Positions 44,637 through 53,145 of a DNA stretch of 64,000 nt are shown piece by piece. The translations under genes were made by a program, and so were the position numbers. The notes under the pieces are model-generated. The model worked only from the letters and a program-made list of their open reading frames with translations, was not told where the DNA came from and did not search any database. Each line of letters opens with the position of its first letter. The stretch's first letter is position 1. Source of the DNA: Lachnospiraceae bacterium (GTDB taxonomy: Bacteria; Bacillota; Clostridia; Lachnospirales; Lachnospiraceae); contig JAFLTA010000001.1 of the NCBI GenBank assembly GCA_022510685.1, positions 50,761 through 114,760 of the forward strand, read 5' to 3'.

Positions 44637-44648
44637 GTCATATCCTGT

Positions 44649-44676
44649 ATTATAGCATTCAAGTTTTTTAAGTCAA
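44649..44676 (-). promoter_or_regulatory. Sigma-A-type promoter of the amt-PII gene
   Basis: TTGACT (44671-44676) and consensus TATAAT (44649-44654) on the minus strand have a 16-bp spacer, placing the transcript start a few bases before hairpin 1 of the leader. The remaining stretch up to 44775 is AT-rich with no clear terminator. Confidence 0.75.
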
Positions 44677-44775
44677 GACTTTTTATGCTTTTTTTGTCGT
44701 TTTGTGAAATATCAATAATTTTTTTACAAAATCCCAAAAAAATTTGTAACTATTATTCTGTCAATATATCATCGG

Positions 44776-45564
44776 TTATTGCTGTCCTGTTTCTTGGACA
44801 TCTTCAACATCTAAATCCATCTTCAAAGAATTATCCATAAAGTATTTCACTACGGCAGATGCCTCGTCCAGATGCTTGGTCTCATAGTTGATTCCCACTA
44901 CCGGATCTGTAAGCATCCCCCCAATCTGCTTGTACTTCTCACTATCCTTTAGAGAAACTCCGGTATAATACAGAGTTTTATCGGAGGGAATGATATTTGT
45001 ATCTTCGGTGTTGTTTCGCACATCCTCACCGGAAATAAACTGGGAATAGACATGGTATTCTTCCGGGTAGTCATTATAAAAATCTACCTCCTCATTGCCA
45101 TTTGCCGCGAAGAAATAACTGGAGGATGCCCACTTATTAAAATCCTCTGCAGATGCAATATGAATATCTGTCGTCCCTGTATACAAATACGTCTGTATCT
45201 GCTGAACATCACTATCCAGAGATATTCGTACCGTTTCCTTACCCTTCTCCAATCCAAGATAATCGTTTAGACAGTCTTCCAAGGCATCTTTTACCTTATC
45301 GTCAATCACATCTCCCTGTATCGTGATAAACAGCATTATTTTTTCTTTGGTAACCGTATCCCGTATTTGCAATACCACCATCGCCAATACAATGATTCCG
45401 ACAATTACACCTTTCAGATAATAATCCCTAAACTGTTTCAATTTTCCGGAAAAAGTTAAGTTTTTTCTCTCCTCCTCAATGGCTTCATCGGAATGCTTTT
45501 GATAGATTGCCGCATCATCTTTTTCCAGTTTTTCCTGCTCCTCCTCGGAAAAGTGAATCGCCAT
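44776..45564 (-). CDS. Single-span membrane protein with large extracytoplasmic domain, unknown
   Basis: The protein has 262 residues. A charged cytoplasmic N-terminus (about 48 residues, rich in E and K) precedes one transmembrane segment at about 51-68 (KGVIVGIIVLAMVVLQI), then about 190 extracellular residues. The outer part contains DIHIASAEDFNKWASS and LYYTGVSLKDSEKYKQIGG and recalls small ligand-binding folds, but I cannot name a family. It is the last gene of a run after pheST: VanZ-like, 111-residue protein, this protein. The start follows AGGAG at 15 nt and AAGGG closer by. Coding status is strong from length and composition. Confidence 0.82.
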   Translation of the reverse strand: MAIHFSEEEQEKLEKDDAAIYQKHSDEAIEEERKNLTFSGKLKQFRDYYLKGVIVGIIVLAMVVLQIRDTVTKEKIMLFITIQGDVIDDKVKDALEDCLNDYLGLEKGKETVRISLDSDVQQIQTYLYTGTTDIHIASAEDFNKWASSSYFFAANGNEEVDFYNDYPEEYHVYSQFISGEDVRNNTEDTNIIPSDKTLYYTGVSLKDSEKYKQIGGMLTDPVVGINYETKHLDEASAVVKYFMDNSLKMDLDVEDVQETGQQ

Positions 45565-45585
45565 ATCCCTTCGTTCTCCTTTCTG

Positions 45586-45921
45586 CTATATAACAGTTCC
45601 CCAGATGTAAAGCATCATATAAAAAATCACCAGCAGTCCGTTACACAAGGAAGCAATCGTCGGAAAATGGGGTCGGATATTATCCTGATGCAGACTAAAC
45701 CATGCAAGCACAAAACCTGCTGCTGCAATCAACAGACAGAGTATTCCCACCACTCCTGCAAACAGACCGGCATGTCCGTTGCTTTTGCCGGACATCACAC
45801 ACACACATCCGAATACACCGGCGGAAACAAACGCCAATAGCGTAGCAATAATTCCTGATAATGGATGATGTTTGTCCGTTAAATGCAGAGAGGACTCTCT
45901 ACCCTTTTTGCTTTTTGCCAT
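45586..45921 (-). CDS. Small three-span membrane protein (possibly DUF6142-like)
   Basis: The protein has 111 residues with a basic N-terminus (MAKSKKGRES) and three hydrophobic spans at about 22-45, 50-74 and 86-110. HPLSGIIATLLAFVSAG and the spacing between spans recall a short Lachnospiraceae membrane family that I tentatively link to DUF6142; this is from memory. The start follows AAAGGGG. A small TACCG/CGGTA hairpin lies in the 47-bp gap to the VanZ-like gene. The function is unknown. Confidence 0.8.
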   Translation of the reverse strand: MAKSKKGRESSLHLTDKHHPLSGIIATLLAFVSAGVFGCVCVMSGKSNGHAGLFAGVVGILCLLIAAAGFVLAWFSLHQDNIRPHFPTIASLCNGLLVIFYMMLYIWGTVI

Positions 45922-45968
45922 ATTACCCCTTTCTACCGTTTTTTCGGTAACGGTTTCACACTACACTT

Positions 45969-46436
45969 TCATTTTTTCTTTTTATGTCGAATATGCAGCA
46001 ATGCATTCCCCAGCCGGAATAGCAGATAACCAATCAATCCTCCCAATGTATTCAACAAAATATCATCCACGTCAAAAGAACCCAATTTGGAAAACAATTG
46101 TATCGTCTCCACCAGCAGGGAAGCCATAAAGCTTAAAAGCAGCATTTTGCCTAAGCCACGGCATCGGATTGCCAATACCGGAATCACAAAACCAAACGGT
46201 ATAAAACAAATAACATTGCCTACCAGATTAAGCAACACTGAAAAATATCCCAGTTTGTCAATATATTTTAAATAGCGGTTTATCTCTGCAAGCGGCTTTA
46301 AGTTATACTGATAGCTGTCCCTGGGCACCCTGCCCAACTGCTCACTAAAAAACAGATAATAAACCATCATCACTAAATAAATACAAAATAAAATCCATGA
46401 AATTACCCGTATTTTATGCTTTTCCTCGTTATTCAC
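45969..46436 (-). CDS. VanZ family membrane protein
   Basis: The 155-residue protein has four hydrophobic segments. The VanZ-like pattern is visible: NLKPLAEINRYL, NLVGNVICFIPFGFVIP, ASLLVETIQLF, and FDVDDILLNTLGGLIGYLLFRLG. VanZ of vancomycin elements gives modest teicoplanin resistance, but most chromosomal members have no known role, and no resistance genes are nearby. The start appears to be GTG (46436), 6 nt after GGGG, overlapping the stop of a possible 29-codon frame by GTGA. It follows pheT without a visible terminator. Confidence 0.9.
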   Translation of the reverse strand: MNNEEKHKIRVISWILFCIYLVMMVYYLFFSEQLGRVPRDSYQYNLKPLAEINRYLKYIDKLGYFSVLLNLVGNVICFIPFGFVIPVLAIRCRGLGKMLLLSFMASLLVETIQLFSKLGSFDVDDILLNTLGGLIGYLLFRLGNALLHIRHKKKK

Positions 46437-46522
46437 CTTTTACCCCATTCTGCCTTGGCATAACGGCACTTTTTTAACAGCGGAATCAGTTTCATACGCA
46501 ACTGTCTATTCTGCGCCATCAT
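46433..46522 (-). CDS. Possible 29-codon basic peptide between pheT and the VanZ-like gene
   Basis: A short frame from ATG 46522 to a TGA at 46433 overlaps the GTG start of the VanZ-like gene by four bases, the common sign of coupling. The peptide is strongly basic (for example QLRMKLIPLLKKCRYAK). The upstream site is weak (AAGG at about 17 nt), so this may be chance. Confidence 0.25.
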   Translation of the reverse strand: MMAQNRQLRMKLIPLLKKCRYAKAEWGKR

Positions 46523-46539
46523 GCTTGCAGGCGAAAACC

Positions 46540-48978
46540 TTATTGACGAAGCACCACATCCTTTTCACCAAGTCCATGAATAATTTTATCCATACATTTG
46601 CTGACTTCCTCTTCGGTCAATGTTCGGTCTGCTGCCCGGAATACAATCTTATACGCCAGGGACTTGGAGCCTTGTGTAAGCTGCTGACCTTCATAGATAT
46701 CAAAAAGTTCACAGGACTCCAACAGTTTACCGCCTCTTACACGGATAATTTCTTCCACTTCTCCGGCAAGTACACTCTTACTCATGGTCAGACTGATATC
46801 ACGAGTTACGGCAGGGAATTTCGCCACGCCCTCGTACTTCACACTAAAATCAGCAAGTTCACTGACCACTTGCATATCAATAACAGCCAGATACGTTTTT
46901 GCACCTATTCCGAAATTCTTCTGCACTGCAGGATGCACCTCACCCAGATAAGCAACCTCTGTACCATCATAGCTTACTACCGCCTGTCTGCCCGGATGAA
47001 GGAAAGATTTCCCTGCTTTCGGGTCATATTTTGCCGTCTTTTTTAATCCCATACGCATAAACACCGCCTGCAGGACACCCTTCATATCAAAGAAATCTGC
47101 ATCACCATACATACCCAGCGTCAGCTGCATTCTCTCGTCCGGAAGCTCTGTTAACGGGAGCTGTTTTGGCAGATATACGTTTGCCAATTCATAGAGACGT
47201 ACTTCCTTATTGCGTCGGTTATAGTTTGTTGCCAGAGATGTGAGCATCCCACCTAAGGCAGAAGTACGCATGACACTGTAGTCCTCTCCCAAAGGATTGT
47301 TAATCTGAATACTCTGACGAAGAACGTCATCCTCCGGAAGATTCAGCTTATCATATATTTTGGGACTTTCAAAGGAGAAGGTCATTCCCTCGTTAAATCC
47401 ATAACTTTCCACTACTTCACGCACCATGCTCTCATGCTGCAGCTTTTCCGAAAGACCACCGGAGGTTGCAGCACCGGATGGCAAGGTCATAGGAATATTA
47501 TCATAGCCATAAAATCTCGCCACTTCCTCTGCTAAATCTGCCATGCGCTCTAAGTCCTGCCTCCAGGTTGGCACAATGACTTCTCTCTTCTCTCTGTCCA
47601 CCGGCAAATCAATGGTTTCAAAGTAGCGAATCATATCCTCTTCCGGGATGTCCGTACCAAGCAGGGCATTGATTTTATCCGGATTATATGCAATACGGAT
47701 TGGCTCTTTCTTTACCGGATATACATCGATAGCACCGCCCACTACCTCGCCGGCTCCCAGTTCCTCCACAAGCTGGCAGGCACGGTTCATTGCCTCCATG
47801 GCTGTGTTGGGGTCTAATCCCTTCTCAAACTTTGCTTGGGCATCTGTACGCATTCCCAATTTCTTACCGGACAGGCGGATATTAGTTCCGTCAAAAGTAG
47901 CCGCCTCGAACAGCATCGTCTTCACGTCATCGGTAATCATGGAATTCTCGCCCCCCATGATACCTGCCAGACCTATCGGTTTTTTGCCGTCACAAATCAT
48001 CAGCATCGTGTCATCCAGTTCACGCTCCTGACCGTCCAGCGTCTTAAAAGGCTCACCATTCTTCGCTTTCCGGACTATGATTTTATGCTCCTCAATGGTA
48101 TCCAAATCATAGGCGTGCATCGGCTGAGCATATTCCTCCATTACATAATTAGTGATATCTACAATATTATTAATCGGGCGGATTCCCACAGATGCCAATC
48201 TTCTCTGCATCCATTCCGGTGACGGAGCCAGCTTGATATTTTTTACCACCCTCGCCGTGTAACGCGGACAGAGCTCCGGACTTTCTACCTCTACGGAAAT
48301 GTAATCTTCCACGTTTTCCTCATTACCAGTCTCAGTCACTACCGGCGGCACAAACTTCTTGCCGAAAGTAGCCGCTGCTTCTCTGGCAATTCCCAGTACA
48401 CCAAAACAGTCCACACGGTTAGATGTCACCTCATATTCAAATGTCACATCGTGCAGTCCTAATAACTCCACAGCATCAGAACCTATAGGGGCATCCTTGT
48501 ATTCCGGATTATCACTGAGGATATAAATACCGTCCTTTGCCGCATCCGGATACATATCCGTATTGGAGCCAAGTTCTTCGATAGAACACATCATGCCGAA
48601 AGAGTCCACCCCACGAAGTTTACCTTTTTTTATCTTAAATCCGTTCTCACTCTCCCCGTCCTTATGAGAGCTTGCCACATGACCACCATCCAATACCACG
48701 GGAATCTTGTCACCTACTTTTACGTTAGGGGCGCCGGTCACAATCTGCACTTCTGTTCCCTCTTCGTCAATCTGTACCTGACAGACAATTAACTTATCTG
48801 CATCCGGGTGCTTTTCGATGGTATTGATTTTTGCCACAATGATTTTGTCCAAGAGTTTATCAAATTCTACGAAACCCTCCACCTTAGTTCCTGACAATGT
48901 CATTGCATCCGTGTATTCCTGTGCCGTACATTCCAAATCCGGCACATATGCCTTTATCCAAGATAATGATGTATCCAT
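46540..48978 (-). CDS. pheT: Phenylalanyl-tRNA synthetase beta subunit
   Basis: The 812-residue beta chain of the tetrameric PheRS does editing and tRNA binding. Domains in order: an EMAP-like tRNA-binding domain at about 40-155 (IVAKINTIEKHPDADKL, IVTGAPNVKVGDKIPV), B3/B4 editing, B5, a class II-like core, and a C-terminal anticodon-binding FDX-ACB domain (KFPAVTRDISLTM ... SLAYKIVFRAADRTLTEEEV). The start at 48978 (MDTSLSWIKAYVP) follows TGGAGG; the longer frame to 49035 has none. It is 90 bp after pheS and controlled by the same T-box. Confidence 0.97.
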   Translation of the reverse strand: MDTSLSWIKAYVPDLECTAQEYTDAMTLSGTKVEGFVEFDKLLDKIIVAKINTIEKHPDADKLIVCQVQIDEEGTEVQIVTGAPNVKVGDKIPVVLDGGHVASSHKDGESENGFKIKKGKLRGVDSFGMMCSIEELGSNTDMYPDAAKDGIYILSDNPEYKDAPIGSDAVELLGLHDVTFEYEVTSNRVDCFGVLGIAREAAATFGKKFVPPVVTETGNEENVEDYISVEVESPELCPRYTARVVKNIKLAPSPEWMQRRLASVGIRPINNIVDITNYVMEEYAQPMHAYDLDTIEEHKIIVRKAKNGEPFKTLDGQERELDDTMLMICDGKKPIGLAGIMGGENSMITDDVKTMLFEAATFDGTNIRLSGKKLGMRTDAQAKFEKGLDPNTAMEAMNRACQLVEELGAGEVVGGAIDVYPVKKEPIRIAYNPDKINALLGTDIPEEDMIRYFETIDLPVDREKREVIVPTWRQDLERMADLAEEVARFYGYDNIPMTLPSGAATSGGLSEKLQHESMVREVVESYGFNEGMTFSFESPKIYDKLNLPEDDVLRQSIQINNPLGEDYSVMRTSALGGMLTSLATNYNRRNKEVRLYELANVYLPKQLPLTELPDERMQLTLGMYGDADFFDMKGVLQAVFMRMGLKKTAKYDPKAGKSFLHPGRQAVVSYDGTEVAYLGEVHPAVQKNFGIGAKTYLAVIDMQVVSELADFSVKYEGVAKFPAVTRDISLTMSKSVLAGEVEEIIRVRGGKLLESCELFDIYEGQQLTQGSKSLAYKIVFRAADRTLTEEEVSKCMDKIIHGLGEKDVVLRQ

Positions 48979-49068
48979 TATTTTCCTCCAATCTGAGGCA
49001 ACACTTTGTCTGTTCGCCCACAAAACGTTACCCACTCATAAATTCCGGTCTAAATTACCTAAATCCCA

Positions 49069-50088
49069 TTAAAACTGTTTTAAGAAACGAGTATCATTTT
49101 CATATAACAGGCGCATATCGTCTATCTCATACTTAAACAATGTGATACGCTCCAATCCCACTCCGAAAGCAAATCCGGTATACTCCTCCGGGTCAATACC
49201 GCTCATTTCCAGCACGTGGGGATGCACGACACCGCAGCCCAGAATTTCTACCCAGCCGGAACCTTTACAGAAACGGCATCCTTTACCTCCGCACTTAAAG
49301 CAGGTCACATCCATCTCTGCGCTTGGCTCTGTGAACTGAAAATGGTGTGGGCGGAATTTTACTTTTGTCTCCTCTCCAAAGAGTCTCTTGGCAAATTCCT
49401 GTAACGTACCCTTTAAGTCTGCAAACGTAATATTCTTATCAATTACCAGACCCTCTATCTGATGGAACGTCGGGGAATGGGTTGCATCTACCTCGTCAGA
49501 GCGGAACACGCGTCCCGGTGCAATCATGCGGATAGGCAGTTTCCCCTTCTCCATCTCGTGAACCTGTACGGAAGACGTCTGAGAACGGAGCAAAATATCC
49601 TTTGTGATATAAAAAGTATCCTGCTCATCTTTTGCCGGATGGTTTGCCGGGATATTCAATGCCTCAAAATTATAGTAATCGTACTCAACCTCCGGTCCTT
49701 CCACTACCTCATATCCCATTCCGATAAAGATATCCTCTACCTGCTCTAACGTAATGGTATTCGGGTGACGATGTCCCTTTGGCAACTGTTTTCCGGGCAG
49801 TGTCACATCAATCGTTTCGTGCTTAATTTTTTCTTCTAACAATGCCTTCTCAAAAGCGGCACGTTTTTCCTCCAATTTCGCCTCTATCTGGCTACGTGCC
49901 TCATTGACCATCTGTCCCACCTTCGGACGATCCTCCGGTGCCACCTCTTTCATGGACTTTAATACGGAAGTCAATTCACCCTTCTTCCCTAAAAATGCCA
50001 CCTTAATATCATTCAGCTTTTCCAGTTGCTCAGAAGCATCAATCTGCCCCATGGCATCCTCCAAAATTTTAGTCAGTTTCTCTTTCAT
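49069..50088 (-). CDS. pheS: Phenylalanyl-tRNA synthetase alpha subunit
   Basis: The 339-residue catalytic subunit has an N-terminal coiled coil (about 1-85). The class II motifs follow: GHRHPNTITLEQVEDIFIGMGYEVVEGPEVE, THSPTFHQIEGLVIDKNITF, EPSAEMDVTCFKCGGKGCRFC and GFAFGVGLERITLFKYEI. The four cysteines in the CFKCGGKGCRFC insertion look metal-binding, as in other Firmicute PheS proteins. The start at 50088 was picked for family length; GGGGATT lies 3-9 nt upstream, weaker than usual. It is the first gene behind the T-box leader. Confidence 0.96.
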   Translation of the reverse strand: MKEKLTKILEDAMGQIDASEQLEKLNDIKVAFLGKKGELTSVLKSMKEVAPEDRPKVGQMVNEARSQIEAKLEEKRAAFEKALLEEKIKHETIDVTLPGKQLPKGHRHPNTITLEQVEDIFIGMGYEVVEGPEVEYDYYNFEALNIPANHPAKDEQDTFYITKDILLRSQTSSVQVHEMEKGKLPIRMIAPGRVFRSDEVDATHSPTFHQIEGLVIDKNITFADLKGTLQEFAKRLFGEETKVKFRPHHFQFTEPSAEMDVTCFKCGGKGCRFCKGSGWVEILGCGVVHPHVLEMSGIDPEEYTGFAFGVGLERITLFKYEIDDMRLLYENDTRFLKQF

Positions 50089-50211
50089 AATAATCCCCAT
50101 GCCTTTCTGTAATTTCCGAACCACTGCTTCATATAAGCAGTTCAGACAGTATAAATATGTTTTCTGCCGGCAGTCCACCACATAATGTGCAGTGTTCTAT
50201 ACAGCAAAACA

Positions 50212-50228
50212 AGCAGGAAAATCCTGCT
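50212..50228 (-). terminator. T-box attenuation terminator in front of pheS
   Basis: AGCAGGA (50212-50218) pairs with TCCTGCT (50222-50228) with a 3-nt loop and is followed on the minus strand by TGTTTTGC. It is the alternative to the T-box antiterminator. Confidence 0.85.
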
Positions 50229-50546
50229 CCAGAACTCTCCTGCTTCTCTCCGTAATCTGTCAAAGCCGCCCCGTCGCAGTCTTCCTACGTCAGGGACGGA
50301 TTTCTCCGCGGTACCACCCTGCTTTTTATGCTTTCCGAAAAATTTCTCCGGTCATACACATAAACTCTCCATTACACGTAACGTGTGCATACGTCGGTCT
50401 CTACACAAAAAAAATTTTCTTCCAGACCGCAGCTCCCGTGGGAAATTCATTTACTGTGGGAACGTACAGGATGTTTTCAGCCGGGGACATCCTCTCTCTG
50501 CCCGAAACACAATAAACTACTTAATCACGTTCATCGCTTTTTTCAA
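50229..50546 (-). ncRNA. T-box riboswitch leader of pheST
   Basis: The leader fills the gap between murF and pheS. The near-universal T-box sequence AGGGTGGTACCGCGG is read on the minus strand at about 50306-50320. Upstream are stem I elements, including an AGAGAGAGGATG segment paired with CATCCTG. A candidate phenylalanine specifier codon TTC lies at 50444-50442, in GAATTTCCCACGG. Uncharged tRNA-Phe is expected to stabilise the antiterminator and allow pheST transcription. The specifier assignment is the weakest part, as it was placed by eye. Confidence 0.92.
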
Positions 50547-50552
50547 GATGCA

Positions 50553-50581
50553 ATTCTATCACATTTCTTTCAATTGCGCAA
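50553..50581 (-). promoter_or_regulatory. Promoter of the pheST T-box transcript
   Basis: TTGCGC (50576-50581) and TAGAAT (50553-50558) have a 17-bp spacer on the minus strand. The -35 box lies inside the last codons of murF and the -10 box just after its stop. Confidence 0.5.
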
Positions 50582-51956
50582 CAATCTTTTCAAAATGCAT
50601 GCCATGGGATGCCTTAACCAAAATAGCATCTCCCTCTTTCAAAACAGAGGGTAAACCCTCTAACGCCTCCTCCAGAGTAGCAAAATAAACACACTCCCGG
50701 GATGAATTTTCCTGTTGAATACCCTGTATATACTCCTTTGCCAGCGTTCCGATACACACGATGACATCAAGACTCTTTCCCGCGGCATAAATACCAATTT
50801 CCCTGTGCATCTGTTCTTCTTCATCACCCAGCTCAAACATATCACCGATTATGGCAACCTTGCGCTCCTTTGCTTCCAGCAACACATCCAGTCCAGCGCG
50901 CATGGACATAGGATTTGCATTATAACAGTCATTCATAACGATAAATTTCTCTGTGGTAAATACATTACCATGCCCTTCTACCGGACTAAAATCTGCGATT
51001 CCCCGGGCAATCTCCTCCCCGCTCAGCCCCAGATCCAGTCCAATTGCCACTGCCGCCAATGCATTTGTCACCATGTGGCGTCCCGGCACCGGTACATATA
51101 TCTCTATTTCTCCCTGAGCAGTGGACACGGTGAGGTTCGTTCCCTTTAGCCCATCCCCCTGTATACGTATCGGATGCACGGCATTTATGCTATCCGTACC
51201 GAAAAATACCGGTGGCTGTCCATGTACATCCGATACCGTAATCAGCTTGTCATCATCTCCATTCAGGTAAGCCTTACCGCCTTGGCGCAATCCCTCAAAA
51301 ATCTCTGTTTTTGCCTTTAATACGCCATCTCTGTCTCCCAACTGCTCCAAGTGACACTGTCCGATATTGCTGATAACACACATATCCGGATTTGCAATGG
51401 CTGTCAACCGGCTCATCTCTCCAAAATCACTGATTCCCATTTCCACAATGGCAATTTCATGTTTCTCGTTCAAACGAAATAAAGTAAGGGGCACTCCCAG
51501 CTCATTATTATAATTTCCGTCAGTTTTCAATGTATTATAGCGGGTTGATAAAACAGACGCTAACATCTCCTTGGTAGTTGTCTTTCCCACGCTGCCGGTA
51601 ACACCAATCACCTTTCCCTGAAATAACTGTCTGTAATAGATTGCCAGCTTTTGCAGTGCCTCCAAATAATTATCTACCTGTATGTATGGTTTTGCGGCAT
51701 CTGTAGGCGGCTCCTCCGACATACAGCAAAGCGCACCTGCCTCATAGGCTGCCGGCACAAATTGATTGCCATCTACTCTGGCACCCTTGATTGCCACGAA
51801 CATATTACCATTGGCAATCTCCCGGTTATCCCTCACAATTCCGGTAATTTCCTTATTCCCGGGCTCCTCATTCCCATAATACACACCACCGCATATTTCT
51901 GCCATTTTCACCGGTGTCATTGTTTTCATCACATCCTGCATTTCCCCGTTCTCCAT
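50559..51956 (-). CDS. murF: UDP-MurNAc-tripeptide-D-alanyl-D-alanine ligase MurF
   Basis: The 465-residue Mur ligase adds D-Ala-D-Ala to the peptidoglycan precursor in the cytoplasm. Domain 1 covers about 12-100; the ATP-binding P-loop is GVTGSVGKTTTKEM; central and C-terminal motifs include GNYNNELGVPLTLFRL, EMGISDFGEMSRL, and NDCYNANPMSMRAGLD. The start follows AAAGGATAGAT. It lies 9 bp after ddl, which makes its substrate D-Ala-D-Ala, so the pair is a functional operon. Confidence 0.97.
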   Translation of the reverse strand: MENGEMQDVMKTMTPVKMAEICGGVYYGNEEPGNKEITGIVRDNREIANGNMFVAIKGARVDGNQFVPAAYEAGALCCMSEEPPTDAAKPYIQVDNYLEALQKLAIYYRQLFQGKVIGVTGSVGKTTTKEMLASVLSTRYNTLKTDGNYNNELGVPLTLFRLNEKHEIAIVEMGISDFGEMSRLTAIANPDMCVISNIGQCHLEQLGDRDGVLKAKTEIFEGLRQGGKAYLNGDDDKLITVSDVHGQPPVFFGTDSINAVHPIRIQGDGLKGTNLTVSTAQGEIEIYVPVPGRHMVTNALAAVAIGLDLGLSGEEIARGIADFSPVEGHGNVFTTEKFIVMNDCYNANPMSMRAGLDVLLEAKERKVAIIGDMFELGDEEEQMHREIGIYAAGKSLDVIVCIGTLAKEYIQGIQQENSSRECVYFATLEEALEGLPSVLKEGDAILVKASHGMHFEKIVAQLKEM

Positions 51957-51965
51957 ATCTATCCT

Positions 51966-53006
51966 TTAATCATTTTTTTCTAACGCCAGAGAAATAATCT
52001 CCTCACATAACGCTCCATAATCCATGCCATCTGCCGCCGCCTCCTGGGGCAACAGGCTGGTCGGTGTCATTCCCGGCAACGTATTTGCCTCCAGACAATA
52101 CAACTCTCCCTTTTCATCCATAAGAAAATCAATCCTGCCATAGGTCTCTAATTTCAGAGCATCAAATACTTTTACTGCATAATCCCTCATTTGCGAACTC
52201 TTATCTTCCGATAATTCTGCCGGACATACATCCTGTGCCATTCCCGGCTGGTATTTTGTCTCATAGTCATAGAAACCCGTCTTGGGAATAATTTCTATGA
52301 CCGGAAGACTCTCTCCACCCAGCACGCCTACAGAAAACTCCCTGCCCTTGATGCACTCCTCCACAACGACTTCATCCTCGTATCGGAAGGCTGCCTCCAA
52401 TGCCGTATGATATTCAGACTCATTATCCACTATACTGACTCCCACACTGGAGCCTCCACAGCAAGGTTTTACCACCAGTGGATAACGCATTGTCTCCGGC
52501 ACTGTGTATGCCTCATTTTTTGTCACTGTATAACCTTTCGGTGTCGGTATCCCTTCCACCATAAAAATTTTCTTGGAAAGACCTTTATCCATGGCGACTG
52601 CACTTCCCAGATAACCGGATCCGGTGTAGTGGATACCTAGCAAATCAAAAGCTGCCTGTACCTTTCCATTCTCTCCCTCTGCACCGTGCAATGCCATATA
52701 TACAATATCTGCCATGCGACACAGGGCAATCACTCCCGGACCGAAAAAACCATCCGCAGCCTCACCACGCATTTTCTTTAACTCTTTTAAATCCGGATCT
52801 TCTTTTTTGATTTCTCCTATACTATCCCGGAATGCATCGTTTCTGACGAAGAAATTTTCGGAAATTTCTCCTTTATAACCCAAAAAAACATCTAACATTG
52901 CAGCCTGATGTCCACGCTGTCTCAACGCCTCACATACCTGTGTACCGGTACTAATGGAAACATCTCTCTCTGTGCTAAGTCCTCCGGCTAAAACGATGAT
53001 ATTCAT
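51966..53006 (-). CDS. ddl: D-alanine-D-alanine ligase
   Basis: The 346-residue ATP-grasp ligase has an N-terminal domain starting with VLAGGLSTERDVSISTG, ALHGAEGENGKVQAAFDLLGI, the ATP-grasp region (PLVVKPCCGGSSVGVSIV), and the C-terminal GRIDFLMDEKGELYCLEANTLPGMTPTSLLPQ. The product is used by MurF downstream. The residue contacting the second substrate cannot be assigned as D-Ala or D-Lac specific with certainty. The start at 53006 follows GGAGGACACATTT. A strong promoter precedes it. Confidence 0.95.
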   Translation of the reverse strand: MNIIVLAGGLSTERDVSISTGTQVCEALRQRGHQAAMLDVFLGYKGEISENFFVRNDAFRDSIGEIKKEDPDLKELKKMRGEAADGFFGPGVIALCRMADIVYMALHGAEGENGKVQAAFDLLGIHYTGSGYLGSAVAMDKGLSKKIFMVEGIPTPKGYTVTKNEAYTVPETMRYPLVVKPCCGGSSVGVSIVDNESEYHTALEAAFRYEDEVVVEECIKGREFSVGVLGGESLPVIEIIPKTGFYDYETKYQPGMAQDVCPAELSEDKSSQMRDYAVKVFDALKLETYGRIDFLMDEKGELYCLEANTLPGMTPTSLLPQEAAADGMDYGALCEEIISLALEKND

Positions 53007-53041
53007 AAATGTGTCCTCCATAAGCAACTAAAGTTTAAGTC

Positions 53042-53070
53042 ATCATAGCATAGTATGATTTGGGTGTCAA
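53042..53070 (-). promoter_or_regulatory. Strong sigma-A promoter of ddl-murF
   Basis: On the minus strand a consensus TTGACA (53065-53070), a 17-bp spacer and TATGAT (53042-53047) with an extended TGC are 36 bp upstream of the ddl start. Confidence 0.85.
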
Positions 53071-53087
53071 AACCGTGTAGACGTATC

Positions 53088-53123
53088 AAAAAAATATGCC
53101 ATCAGAGAAATTCTAATGACATA
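53088..53123 (-). terminator. Rho-independent terminator of the NlpC/P60 gene
   Basis: TATGCCATCAGA (53095-53106) and TCTAATGACATA (53112-53123) form a 12-bp stem with two G-U pairs, followed on the minus strand by seven T residues (53088-53094). The gene ends at 53146. Confidence 0.88.
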
Positions 53124-53145
53124 CTTTTATTATTTATTTTATTAT

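Noticed and set aside
44519-44737. A 73-residue N-terminal extension of the ammonium transporter.
   Set aside because: The promoter and structured leader lie inside that stretch, and AAGGAGG precedes the ATG at 44518.
45969-46436. Glycopeptide resistance, from the VanZ-like protein next to the ddl region.
   Set aside because: No vanHAX-type genes are present; ddl is a normal cell-wall ligase gene and chromosomal VanZ relatives are common.
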